Shown piece by piece: positions 1-8,663 of a stretch of 64,000 bases of DNA; position 1 is the first letter of the stretch; each line of letters opens with the position of its first letter. The stretch spans positions 33,705 through 97,704 of the forward strand of contig NZ_JAQWCQ010000007.1 of the NCBI RefSeq assembly GCF_028705895.1, read 5' to 3'. The notes below the pieces were generated by a model. It was not told where the DNA came from. It searched no databases and saw only the letters and a list, made by a program, of their open reading frames with translations. The stretch is from Massilibacteroides sp. Lineage in GTDB: Bacteria; Bacteroidota; Bacteroidia; Bacteroidales; Tannerellaceae. Position numbers and translations under genes: made by a program.

Positions 1-305
1 GACATATATGTTTCCCATTCACTTTGTCTTGGAAGCTCGGCCAATTTGTTAAAAGCCCTCTCCCACTCAAAATCCAACGGAGTCTCCACAATCATAAAAA
101 GGGTCGTTCCTAATAAATAAATTTCCATTTCCAAAATACCCACAGAACGAATCCCTTCTACTATTTCCGGCCAGTGATGTAATTCGCTATGACGCTTTAC
201 ATACTCCTCTATCAATTGTGGATCATTTTTCAACTCCAACGTTTGACAATATCGTTTCACCGGCACATCACACGCCTTTTGTACATATCCTTTTGACTTC
301 TCCAT
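1..305 (-). CDS. L-rhamnose mutarotase family protein (RhaM/DUF718-like), 3' end outside window
   Basis: The minus strand is open from an ATG at 305 to the window edge, about 101 residues of a family that is usually near 105-110. The translation starts MEKSKGYVQKACDVPVKRYC and contains HHWPEI, EMEIYLLGTTLFM and LPRQSEWE, matching the small dimeric alpha/beta-barrel mutarotases that interconvert anomers of rhamnose or related sugars. An in-frame stop lies just upstream of the ATG, which fixes the start. It is transcribed away from the tmRNA gene. Whether it acts on rhamnose or fucose cannot be told from sequence. No sugar-catabolic genes are visible because the window ends here. Confidence 0.8.
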   Translation of the reverse strand, partial: MEKSKGYVQKACDVPVKRYCQTLELKNDPQLIEEYVKRHSELHHWPEIVEGIRSVGILEMEIYLLGTTLFMIVETPLDFEWERAFNKLAELPRQSEWETYM

Positions 306-358
306 TCATTTACGATTTTAGAATATACAAACATAATGATAATATCATCCAAAATCAT

Positions 359-366
359 TATCTTTG
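359..366 (+). promoter_or_regulatory. Bacteroidetes -7 box for tmRNA
   Basis: TATCTTTG matches the Bacteroidetes -7 consensus TAnnTTTG exactly and lies 21 nt before the tmRNA 5' end, allowing for some 5' trimming. No clear -33 TTTG is seen. Confidence 0.6.
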
Positions 367-387
367 CATCCGAATATACAGAATCAT

Positions 388-785
388 GGGGCTGACCGGT
401 TTTGACAGCGAGCAGAAGTGGTTTGTAAGCATGTAGTGCGTTGTTGCCTTGCACTTTAATCTCAGACAGCGAACAATTAACTGGCGAAAATAATTACGCT
501 TACGCTGCTTAATCGAAGTACAGTAGATTTCAAGCTTAATCCCTGCAATAGTTGCGGGGACGTTACATCACCCGGATGCTGTTGCTCCGAAGCGGTCCGA
601 TCAGGTGGTGCAGCAATATCGGAGATAGTTTAGCGGAAGCCTCGTACGCTAAACGAAACTTTAGAGGATAAGGGATGAGTTGGTAGCTTTGGTCTTGCTC
701 CTCCCCGACAATTAAAGCAAAGATAAACATGTAGAAAGCAAATTAATTCCTCGTTTGGACGAGAGTTCGAATCTCTCCAGCTCCA
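388..785 (+). ncRNA. ssrA: transfer-messenger RNA (tmRNA)
   Basis: tmRNA rescues stalled ribosomes with SmpB and adds a degradation tag. The 5' end GGGGCTGACCGG pairs with CAGCTCC at 778-784 to make the acceptor stem, with discriminator A at 785. The T-arm motif GAGAGTTCGAATCTCTCC is intact. CCA is not fully encoded (the genome reads ACA), so it must be added enzymatically. The tag frame runs from the GGC resume codon at 483 to TAA at 510-512 and reads GENNYAYAA. Related Bacteroidales tags that I recall end ALAA, so the Tyr at the antepenultimate position is slightly unusual. The length of about 400 nt is normal. Confidence 0.95.
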
Positions 786-822
786 CAGAAAAAAGTGCTG
801 AAAAACAACACACAGCAGACAA

Positions 823-870
823 AGAAGGAGTAAATAAGGGACTATATCCCCTATTTAGTCCTTCTTTTTT
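823..870 (+). terminator. Rho-independent terminator after tmRNA
   Basis: A long imperfect hairpin (GAAGGA-TAAATA-GGG arm against CCC-TATTTA-TCCTTC) is followed by a run of T, 38 nt after the tmRNA 3' end. Confidence 0.75.
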
Positions 871-1503
871 ACTAAAAACATTTCCTAACATCTCCGCTAC
901 AGATTTCGGATTATGTCGTTTTTAATGGGATTACCTCGATAGGTTAAAACAAATCGTGGACAGCAAATATAAAAAAGCGAAATAAAAAAAAACAAAATAA
1001 TAGCAAAATTTGTCATTTTAAGACAAATTATCACCGACTTCAACAGCGTTGTTTTAACGCGCTTTATTAAATAAAATGACAATATATGTACCCGAAAAAC
1101 AAACACCGAAAAACCACACTTAAAACGCACGATACGGCATGCCCGTTTTTTTGAATTCTCAAAATTGAACAAAAAAAGGCAATGGATAAAATCTCCCTAT
1201 TCTTTTTGGAAAAAGGTTCTATTCTTTTTTTGAATATAAAGGATATTTTTCAGAAAATAACCTTTATATTTTCTGAAAAAAACGGGCTGTTTTAGTCTAA
1301 ATATAATATTTATTGGTCTAAAACAATATTATAAATCAAAAAACAAGGATGGACATTTTTTTACGCGTAAGTAAAAGGACGAAAAAAGTATCTATTTGTC
1401 AAAATAAAACACAAAAAACCAAAACTATTCGATTGATTTTAATGTATTGTAAATCAACAACATGAACGGGGTTGATTTTGTTGGAAGCCTCTGCTCAGCG
1501 TAG
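871..1503. other. AT-rich intergenic region without a convincing gene
   Basis: About 630 bases with no recognisable protein. A 91-codon minus-strand frame (897-1172) is low-complexity and looks accidental. The stretch contains one copy of the dispersed AATATAAAGG repeat at 1233-1270 and, further on, several GATTGATTTT/AAATCAAC patches like those beside the other repeat copies. Nothing else could be named. Confidence 0.6.
1233..1270. repeat. Dispersed AATATAAAGG inverted repeat, copy 1
   Basis: AATATAAAGG at 1233-1242 faces CCTTTATATT at 1261-1270 across an A/T-rich hairpin. The GG-to-CC distance is 20 bp, the same as in the copies near 30.0 and 44.1 kb. An ACGGGCTGTTTT segment follows, resembling the flank of the other copies. 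Confidence 0.65.
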
Positions 1504-1746
1504 TCTCTAAACCAATGTCATCAACTTAAGCTATACAGTTTGGTTTTAAGGCTGAAAGCCTGCTATATTATAGCCCAACTATTAGGGTAGGTTTATACTG
1601 TCCTTTCAGGCCGCAAAGGAAGGGTGTCCTATTACCCAACACGTTGTGTTGGGCTGATATATACTCGGCTTTCAGCCGGAATTATTCGATGAATAGTAAG
1701 ACTAAAGTGGAGCAAGAAGTTTGAGTTGATGACATTGGTCTCTAAA
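1504..1746. mobile_element. MITE-like element (1512-1738) with 8-bp target duplication
   Basis: CCAATGTCATCAACT at 1512-1526 is repeated in perfect inverse at 1724-1738. The 8 bp TCTCTAAA occur directly outside both ends (1504-1511 and 1739-1746), as expected for a target-site duplication. The 227-bp body has no coding capacity. It carries subterminal inverted copies of GGCTGAAAGCC, so the whole element can fold into a long hairpin. This is the structure of a non-autonomous transposable element. No transposase with matching ends is present here, so the family is unassigned; 8-bp duplications occur in several IS families. Confidence 0.8.
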
Positions 1747-1783
1747 ATGCCAGTTTGCAGTATAGACGTATCACGATGGATGA

Positions 1784-1996
1784 TTACCATAACAACCGGA
1801 TATTTTGCCTGATCCGAAAATGTTCTTCCTCGTATGTAACAACTAAGTCAGTAAGAATATCCAACTCAATATAACTTCTGTCTGTCTGGGGTGTATCTTC
1901 TCTGACAATCTCAACAAGTTCGTCGATCCTTGCCATGATTGCATTATATTCTATTTCATTTTTTAGACAAATTGAGTATGATTTATCCTTACGCAA
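1784..1996 (-). pseudogene. Truncated HigA-type antitoxin remnant
   Basis: This 70-residue frame contains EIEYNAIMARIDELVEIVRED and YIELDILTDLVVTYEEEHF. I recognise this as the N-terminal half of Bacteroidales HigA-like antitoxins, which normally continue into an XRE helix-turn-helix. Here the reading diverges after EEEHF and stops within 12 codons, so the DNA-binding domain is missing. No toxin gene is next to it. The MITE begins 38 bp further downstream. The 5' end overlaps the asparagine-synthetase remnant, which puts a recombination junction near 1985-2005. Probably non-functional. Confidence 0.55.
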
Positions 1997-2682
1997 AGAG
2001 AAAGCAAACTTAATACTTGATTTTTCTCTATAGATGTTCCATTTTCAAACATAGATATTGACAAATTATACAATTCGGGATATGGCTTTAAGTAATCTAT
2101 ATTTTCTTTGTAATAGTTGTTTATTAAAGCTGAAATATCAGTATTTGTATTGTACCAATACTCCAATGGATTCATATTTTGAGAGGAAGCTATTGGGGTT
2201 GATTTTATTTTCAATTTCCTAAAGATTGAATTTAGTAATTCAGTAATATACATTTCTCTATCTCTAATTTTGAACTTCGGTTCTTTAGTTGTTATTTTCC
2301 GTTTTGTTTTTTTCCAAATGTAATCAGCAGCTTTGGGATGTTTTTCCAAAATCCACCTTTTATATAATTTATGTTTCATTCTAAAAGCAATCGGAATAGA
2401 CAGACAAAATTCCATAAAATCTATATCATAGAAAGGAGAGTATGTTTCTGTATAATGATTAATCATCATTAGACTGCTGTTTGCTCCATTAAATCCTCTT
2501 TGATAGAGCATCTCAATTTCTTTTTTTTCAAATGACTGAGATATTTTATTTATTTGAGTGGCTTTTACGCCTAAGTCGGAATATGCTCCCCCTAATTCAT
2601 TAAGCTCTCCTTTGTCGAAGTTGTTGATGAAAGACCCAATAATAACATCTCCGAGTTGACCGGAATGTAGAAGTATACACAA
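1963..2682 (-). pseudogene. Asparagine synthetase C-terminal fragment
   Basis: The 239-residue frame has HSGQLGDVIIGSF (a variant of the synthetase pyrophosphate-loop region) and a helical stretch with FYDIDFMEFCLSIP and KRWILEKHPKAADYIWKKTKRKI. These are typical of the ATP-binding, amide-transferring domain of AsnB-like enzymes. The N-terminal glutaminase domain and the start of the synthetase domain are absent, and an in-frame stop lies close upstream. The only start available is a TTG. The last residues (about CVRINHTQFV) do not look native and run into the antitoxin remnant. It is best read as a leftover of a biosynthetic gene, such as a polysaccharide or peptide cluster. Confidence 0.6.
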
Positions 2683-2827
2683 GTATGTATAAATCCATCT
2701 GTATTACGCCCAATATTAATGGATAGTATGCGGAAAATCATTTATTTTTACCCCCCGAATGTGGCAACCAATTTATAATTTTTGAAAAGGTAAACACAGT
2801 GCGTTGGAAATGTTCTATTTCAATATT

Positions 2828-3832
2828 ATGTCTGAAATAAAGAAATTACTGATAATGCTTTTGTATTGCTTCACGCTAAGCAATACTGTACTGGCCGGAT
2901 ACACGCCGGATATATTGGATGGATACGAACAGAGAAGTATTCAGATGAAACCGGATCGTGAAGGAGAAGTTGTGTGTACTTTAGTCCGAAAGCCTTTAAT
3001 AGAGAATTCGAAAAAGGCGGTTTTGTATATTCATGGTTACAATGATTATTTTTTTCAATCGGAGTTAGGTGATAGTATCACAAGTTATGGGTACGATTTT
3101 TATGCTATTGATCTGAGAAAATACGGACGTTCTATTTTACCGAATCAAACGGCTACGTCTTGTAAAAGTATTGACGAATATTTTGCTGATATTGATACGG
3201 CTTTGGCCATAATAAAAGAGGAAGGTCATAATCATATTGTATTGATGGGACATTCTACCGGTGGATTAATCTCGTCTCTTTATCTTAATGAAAGAAAAGG
3301 GGATTCTGAGATCAAAAGCCTGATCTTGAATAGCCCGTTTTTAGACATGAACATGAGCTGGTTTATGGAAAGAATAGCGATACCTGTTGTTGCGTTTATT
3401 GGTAAATATTTCCCTGATTGGGTTGTCGAAAAGCAAGGTTTTTCATCGTATGCCAAAAGTCTTTTGGTTGATCATAAAGGAGAATGGACTTTCAATACCG
3501 GTTGGAAAAAACCGGAAGGGTATCCTAAAACGGCAGGTTGGATTCGCGCAATTCATCAAGGGCATAAAAAGATAAAAAAGGGACTCTCAATAATTTGTCC
3601 GGTGTTAGTCTTATCGTCAGACAAATCTTTTCCGGAAAGTGAAATCTGGAATGAAGCATACAAAAATTCAGATATTGTTCTGGATGTTAATGATATCCAA
3701 CGGTTGGGGTTAAAATTAGGAGAGAAGGTTATTCGTGATACTATTCCGGGTGGAATACATGACCTTATCCTTTCTGCCTCTCCACAAAGGCAAACAGTTT
3801 ATAAGAAATACAAAGATTGGCTGATTAATTAG
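2828..3832 (+). CDS. Exported alpha/beta hydrolase (lysophospholipase-like)
   Basis: A 334-residue protein. I start at the ATG at 2828 because it gives a clean signal sequence (KKLLIMLLYCFTLSNTVLA); an ATG at 2804 is also in frame. The fold is clear: oxyanion strand VLYIHGYNDY near 66-73, nucleophile elbow GHSTGG with Ser143, and a C-terminal GGIHDL that can supply the catalytic His. These are features of serine-hydrolase monoacylglycerol lipase/lysophospholipase relatives. The substrate is unknown. It stands alone, convergent with the TonB receptor gene, so no operon context helps. Confidence 0.8.
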   Translation: MSEIKKLLIMLLYCFTLSNTVLAGYTPDILDGYEQRSIQMKPDREGEVVCTLVRKPLIENSKKAVLYIHGYNDYFFQSELGDSITSYGYDFYAIDLRKYGRSILPNQTATSCKSIDEYFADIDTALAIIKEEGHNHIVLMGHSTGGLISSLYLNERKGDSEIKSLILNSPFLDMNMSWFMERIAIPVVAFIGKYFPDWVVEKQGFSSYAKSLLVDHKGEWTFNTGWKKPEGYPKTAGWIRAIHQGHKKIKKGLSIICPVLVLSSDKSFPESEIWNEAYKNSDIVLDVNDIQRLGLKLGEKVIRDTIPGGIHDLILSASPQRQTVYKKYKDWLIN

Positions 3833-3957
3833 GAACTCGTCTTATTCCTATGTATTAATAAACAGTATCCATCTCATAAGTAATAAGGAAATAAAAGAAA
3901 ATCAGCAAACTAAATTGCTGAGCTGTATTGCTGTATGTTTAGGAGTAGTATGACTTA

Positions 3958-6372
3958 TCAGAAATCAGCAATAATACGAAAGTTTAATTGTCTTCCTGTC
4001 AGATAATTCGGAATGGCATGTTGATATCCATCTACGTCTGTTATCCAGAAATACGAACTCACATTCTTCATATCAAACAAGTTGAAAATATCAACGCCCA
4101 ACCAGACATTTTTCAGATGACGTAAGATTCCTCGATCCATTATGTCATCTACGCCACCGGCTAATTGATATGAGAATCCAAGGTCAACACGTTTATAGGC
4201 TGGCATTTTATAGTACCCCATTTCATAACCCTGACGCGGAGCGGTAAAGGGCATCCCTCCGGATAATACTCCTTTCAAATTAAGTTTCGCCCGTTTGTAG
4301 CCGGGAAAGTAATCCTGAAAGAAAAGGGAAAGATTATACGCATGATCATTCGGCATGGGAACAGTAACCTCATCTCGGATGGTTTGCTCGGATTTCATCA
4401 ACGAGAGGCTGATCCATGAGTCAGTTCCGGGTACAAATTCCCCGAAAAACTTCATATCTAATCCCATCGCATAACCCTTAGCGCAGTTTTCTCCATAATA
4501 CCGAACTTTTACATTATCTACTGTATAGGGAATCAGATCATCTAATTTCTTATAATAAGCATCCGCGCTTAATTTAAAATTCCGATCAATAACACGGAAT
4601 GTATAATCACCTCCTACTATAAAATGTATAGACCGCTGGGATTTAATGTCTTTATTTAATTCAATCACACTATTACCAAAAGCATCTTCTGTCGTCATTC
4701 GCAACTCTTTATAAAAAGGACTCTGGTAGTATAATCCTGTCGCAAATCTAAACGTCAGGTCTTGATTTAAAGCAGGTATAAATCCCAATGAGGCACGAGG
4801 GCTAAAAAGGAATTCTTTATTGTACGACCAATAGCTTCCCCGAACACCTGCAGTAAGCGTAAACAATCCTTGTTCTATTCTGAATTTAAATACATCCTGC
4901 AAATAAGCTGAAAAGCGTGTACTTTCTAATTCATTATTAGAAAACAAATTGGCTATTAAGCTAACATCAGTTCCCGTATGAGGCAGAGAATATCCTGCAG
5001 AATCACGTTTTTCCCATTCATTGATACGGTCTGTTATTTTTTCCAATTGAGCTTGTACACCCCATTTTAGTGTGTGGTTTTGCATACGGGCTGTCCCGTA
5101 ATGTCCGATATTAGCGATATTGGAACGAAGACGGTTACGGGCATGTTCGTGATAACGGCCTAATAAAAGTTCACGAGAGGCATCACTTTCATCTATCGCA
5201 TCGTCTCCGCCCCGCAATAAATACTCCCCGCCAATATCATATCCTTCTTCTTCTTTACTGGTAAAAGCCGAAGCTTGTATGCCAACTTCAGTATGTTCAT
5301 TCGGTTTATGTTTTAAGGTAAATGCTCCGAAAAAAGTCTCAAAGCGATCACGTTCATGTCCGCCGTCAAACACAACCTGAAGATTCTTTATGTTTTGTGT
5401 TGTACCGAAGGAGGTTTCCCGACTATGAGGTATAAATTTGTAATTATTCAATGACATATTACCCAGAAAATTAGCCTCCCATTTAGGTGTAAAAGCGTAG
5501 GTCATATAGGTCTGAAGATCGACAAAGTTCGGATCGTATTCGGCATCGGTATCCATTGAAGAAAGTAGAGAACGACCGGTTTTATATCTAAGACCGGTTA
5601 CTTGCGTGAATTTTCCGGTTGAACTACCCACATAAGCATTGGCTCCTAAAAGACTAAGTGAGGCCGATCCTTCTAACTTTTCCGGTTTCTTATAGGCAAT
5701 ATCGAGCACAGAGCTCATTTTATCACCATAGCGGGCTTCAAATCCTCCGGCAGAAAAATTAACAGACTCCGTTAAATCCGGATTCGTAAAACTTAGGCCT
5801 TCTTGTTGGCCGGAACGTATGAGTAAAGGACGAAAAACTTCTATACCGTTTACATAGACTATATTTTCATCATAGCTACCTCCGCGAACAGAGTATTGCG
5901 AACTTAATTCATTACTGGAAGTCACTCCGGCAAAAGTGACGACTAAGCTTTCAATACTTCCACCGGCAGGATCCGGTAATAAACGAATCTTTTCGGCATC
6001 AACAGATTCTAAAGTACTTGTTTGTTTACGTATAGCAGTAACCGATACTTCGCCTAACTGAAGAGCAGTATAATTCATTTGAACGTTCAGACGCATATCC
6101 TGAGTGGCTTTTGGTATGATACGTTCTGCTTTATTATAACCTAAGCAAGAGAAAACTAAAGTCACGGAATCACCAGGAGCCATGGAGAGCGAATAAGCAC
6201 CTTTGTCATCCGTCATTGCACCTATCAACGTATTTTTTACCTGAACAATAACCAGCTCCAATGGGTTTCCATCTCCATCACGAACATTACCGGTTATTTT
6301 TATTCTCCCTTGTCCCAAGACAGTTACGGGAATCAATATAAAAAGCAGTGCAGCTACAGCACGTATCATCAT
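3958..6372 (-). CDS. TonB-dependent receptor with carboxypeptidase-like N-terminal domain
   Basis: An 804-residue outer-membrane receptor. Residues 1-20 are a signal peptide. About 24-110 form a CarboxypepD_reg-like domain (GNVRDGDGNPLELVIVQVKN). A plug domain follows (LLPDPAGGSIESLV; SVRGGSYDENIVYVNGIEVF), then a beta-barrel ending in the aromatic RIIADF. Such receptors import bulky ligands using ExbBD-TonB energy. There is no STN domain and no SusD partner, so it is not part of a SusCD pair; siderophore, cobalamin or other substrates are possible. It is transcribed alone, divergent from yicC. Confidence 0.88.
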   Translation of the reverse strand: MMIRAVAALLFILIPVTVLGQGRIKITGNVRDGDGNPLELVIVQVKNTLIGAMTDDKGAYSLSMAPGDSVTLVFSCLGYNKAERIIPKATQDMRLNVQMNYTALQLGEVSVTAIRKQTSTLESVDAEKIRLLPDPAGGSIESLVVTFAGVTSSNELSSQYSVRGGSYDENIVYVNGIEVFRPLLIRSGQQEGLSFTNPDLTESVNFSAGGFEARYGDKMSSVLDIAYKKPEKLEGSASLSLLGANAYVGSSTGKFTQVTGLRYKTGRSLLSSMDTDAEYDPNFVDLQTYMTYAFTPKWEANFLGNMSLNNYKFIPHSRETSFGTTQNIKNLQVVFDGGHERDRFETFFGAFTLKHKPNEHTEVGIQASAFTSKEEEGYDIGGEYLLRGGDDAIDESDASRELLLGRYHEHARNRLRSNIANIGHYGTARMQNHTLKWGVQAQLEKITDRINEWEKRDSAGYSLPHTGTDVSLIANLFSNNELESTRFSAYLQDVFKFRIEQGLFTLTAGVRGSYWSYNKEFLFSPRASLGFIPALNQDLTFRFATGLYYQSPFYKELRMTTEDAFGNSVIELNKDIKSQRSIHFIVGGDYTFRVIDRNFKLSADAYYKKLDDLIPYTVDNVKVRYYGENCAKGYAMGLDMKFFGEFVPGTDSWISLSLMKSEQTIRDEVTVPMPNDHAYNLSLFFQDYFPGYKRAKLNLKGVLSGGMPFTAPRQGYEMGYYKMPAYKRVDLGFSYQLAGGVDDIMDRGILRHLKNVWLGVDIFNLFDMKNVSSYFWITDVDGYQHAIPNYLTGRQLNFRIIADF

Positions 6373-6466
6373 AATTTTCTCTTGTTACATTGTTTATAAC
6401 GTAAAAAATGACCTAAGCGTATATAGGTATTCAAAAAAAGAGTTTCTTGGGAAGAAAATAAAAAAG

Positions 6467-6474
6467 TAACTTTG
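6467..6474 (+). promoter_or_regulatory. -7 box for yicC-gmk-nadD
   Basis: TAACTTTG matches TAnnTTTG and lies 16 nt before the yicC ATG, giving a very short leader. Confidence 0.6.
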
Positions 6475-6490
6475 CGAAAAAGTTAACAAC

Positions 6491-7363
6491 ATGATAAAAT
6501 CAATGACCGGCTTCGGAAAAGTTACAGCCGAATTACCGTCTAAAAAAGTAACAGTTGAAATAAAAGCGCTCAACAGTAAACAATTAGATTTATCCACTCG
6601 TATTCCTTCTGCCTACAGAGAAAAAGAAATGGAAATACGTAATCTATTGTTGCAAAACTTAGAGAGAGGTAAAATTGAATTTTCTATTTATGTTGAATAT
6701 ATCGGAAGAGACACTCCAACACAGATCAATACCGCAGCTATTGAGAATTATTATTTGCAAATAAAGGATGTGTCGGAAAAATTAAATATCGAATTACCAT
6801 CTGATTGGTTTAAGGTACTACTTCGTTTACCGGATGTTGTCCGTACCGAAGTACCTGAGGCTGATGAAACAGAATGGGATATGGTAGAATCGGCTATTAA
6901 GGAGGCAATTAAGCAATTAGTAGAGTTTCGTATTCAGGAAGGAGCTATGTTGAGCAAATTGTTTCAAGAGAAAATCAGTAATATCGCGACACTTCTTACC
7001 GAAGTAGAAAAATATGAGGGTGAACGTATTGAGAAAGTAAAGACAAGGATACAAGAGAATCTTGAAAAAATAGCCGGTCTTGATTTTGATAAAAATCGTT
7101 TTGAACAGGAAATGATCTACTACATTGAAAAATTAGATATCAATGAGGAGAAAAACAGATTAGATAATCATTTAAAGTATTTCATCAGCACAATGATGGA
7201 CGATAGCAGCGCAGGGAAAAAATTAGGTTTTATTTCTCAGGAAATCGGCCGGGAGATTAACACGCTCGGATCAAAGAGCAATCACGTAGAGATGCAACAA
7301 ATTGTTGTCCGAATGAAAGATGAATTGGAGCAAATGAAAGAACAGATTTTAAACGTATTATAG
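6491..7363 (+). CDS. yicC: YicC family endoribonuclease
   Basis: 290 residues, the usual family length. The protein starts with the signature MIKSMTGFGK, has ALNSKQLDLSTRIP near 26-40, and ends with the conserved LGFISQEIGREINTLGSKSNH region. YicC/YloC proteins are metal-dependent RNases that act on structured RNA and sRNAs in other bacteria; the role in Bacteroidetes is inferred from family. It is the first gene of a tight operon with gmk (4-bp gap) and nadD, an arrangement common in this phylum. Confidence 0.93.
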   Translation: MIKSMTGFGKVTAELPSKKVTVEIKALNSKQLDLSTRIPSAYREKEMEIRNLLLQNLERGKIEFSIYVEYIGRDTPTQINTAAIENYYLQIKDVSEKLNIELPSDWFKVLLRLPDVVRTEVPEADETEWDMVESAIKEAIKQLVEFRIQEGAMLSKLFQEKISNIATLLTEVEKYEGERIEKVKTRIQENLEKIAGLDFDKNRFEQEMIYYIEKLDINEEKNRLDNHLKYFISTMMDDSSAGKKLGFISQEIGREINTLGSKSNHVEMQQIVVRMKDELEQMKEQILNVL

Positions 7364-7367
7364 AATT

Positions 7368-7934
7368 ATGCCGGGAAAACTTATCATATTTTCAGCACCT
7401 TCGGGCTCGGGAAAGTCAACCATCATTAACTATCTGTTAAAACAAAATCTGCGACTGCGGTTTTCTGTATCAGCAACAAGCCGGGCTCCGCGCGGAGAGG
7501 AGAAACACGGCGTGGAATATTATTTTCTGACTCCGGAAGATTTCCGTTCGCGCATTGCGGCTGGAGACTTTCTTGAGTACGAAGAGGTTTATACAGATCG
7601 GTTTTATGGTACACTAAAAAGTGAAGTTGAGCAAATACTGTCGGCCGGAGATAATGTTGTTTTTGACGTTGATGTGGTTGGGGGCTGTAATATAAAGAAG
7701 TATTACGGCGATCGGGCATTATCAGTTTTTATACAACCTCCAAGTGTGGAAGTTCTTCGTGAACGGCTTGTAAACAGGGGAACAGACAAACCGGAGGTGA
7801 TTGAAGATCGCGTAAAGAAAGCTGAATATGAATTGTCTTTTGCTCCTCAATTTGATGTTGTTATTGTAAATGACGTACTTGAAAAGGCACAAAAAGAGAC
7901 ATTGGAAACAATCAAAAAGTTCCTCGAAAAATGA
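7368..7934 (+). CDS. gmk: Guanylate kinase
   Basis: 188 residues. GMP + ATP gives GDP + ADP in nucleotide metabolism. The Walker A loop SAPSGSGKST covers residues 9-18. SVSATSRAPRGEEKHGVEYYF carries the GMP-binding motif, and DVDVVGG follows. The length is normal. The 3' end overlaps nadD by the four bases ATGA, showing translational coupling. Confidence 0.97.
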   Translation: MPGKLIIFSAPSGSGKSTIINYLLKQNLRLRFSVSATSRAPRGEEKHGVEYYFLTPEDFRSRIAAGDFLEYEEVYTDRFYGTLKSEVEQILSAGDNVVFDVDVVGGCNIKKYYGDRALSVFIQPPSVEVLRERLVNRGTDKPEVIEDRVKKAEYELSFAPQFDVVIVNDVLEKAQKETLETIKKFLEK

Positions 7935-8506
7935 CAAAAACAGGCATTTTATCCGGTTCCTTTAATCCCATACACATTGGGCATCTCGCATTAGCTAATT
8001 GGATATGCGAATATGGAGGAATGGATGAAGTCTGGTTTTTGGTTACTCCGCAGAACCCCTTAAAAGACAAAAAAGGACTGATAGATGATCATCTACGTTT
8101 GACATTAGTGCAAAAAGCGATCGGTTCTTATCCTAAATTTAAGGTTTCCGATATAGAATTTTCACTTCCACAGCCATCTTATACAATAGACACATTAGCT
8201 GCACTGACAAAAAGATTTCCACAAAATATGTTTCATCTTATTATGGGTGCAGACAACTGGAATATAATTGATAAATGGAAAGACGCTGATAAACTATTAA
8301 CCACGTATCCCGTCTTAGTTTACCCCCGTATCGGTTATTCAATAAACATACCCCTCTCCTATCCTCTTACACAAAAAATCGATGCTCCGATAATAGAAAT
8401 TTCATCGACGTTTATACGAGAAAGTCTGAAATTAAACAAAGATGTTCGTTTTTTTATTCCGGATAATATACATGGCTATCTGGAAGCGATACAAAAACAA
8501 CTATAA
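7931..8506 (+). CDS. nadD: Nicotinate-nucleotide adenylyltransferase
   Basis: 191 residues. It transfers AMP to nicotinate mononucleotide in NAD synthesis. GSFNPIHIGH at 9-18 is the nucleotidyltransferase (T/H)xGH motif, and ISSTFIRES near the C-terminus is the second signature. LIMGADNWNIIDKWK is the substrate-loop region typical of NadD. Last gene of the yicC-gmk-nadD operon. Confidence 0.96.
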   Translation: MTKTGILSGSFNPIHIGHLALANWICEYGGMDEVWFLVTPQNPLKDKKGLIDDHLRLTLVQKAIGSYPKFKVSDIEFSLPQPSYTIDTLAALTKRFPQNMFHLIMGADNWNIIDKWKDADKLLTTYPVLVYPRIGYSINIPLSYPLTQKIDAPIIEISSTFIRESLKLNKDVRFFIPDNIHGYLEAIQKQL

Positions 8507-8663
8507 AATAATTTTACACATAATAATTCAAATATCCGTATGTTTTAAAGCATTCGGATCGGATTTTATCCTCGAATTTATCTACATTTGTCAGAACCTT
8601 TAGATTCACTTAGAATCCAACGTACTTTGTATCAAACAAAAATTTAATAATAACTTGAAAAAC

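Noticed and set aside
897..1172. 91-codon minus-strand frame
   Set aside because: Low-complexity Phe/Ile-rich translation in an AT-rich gap, no start signal or family resemblance.
1512..1738. Inverted repeats as an invertible promoter (inverton)
   Set aside because: The spacing would suit an inverton, but the exact 8-bp direct duplication outside both ends points to transposition, and no recombinase or downstream gene in suitable orientation is present.
6394..6597. 67-codon minus-strand frame over yicC start
   Set aside because: Shadow of the yicC gene and its promoter.
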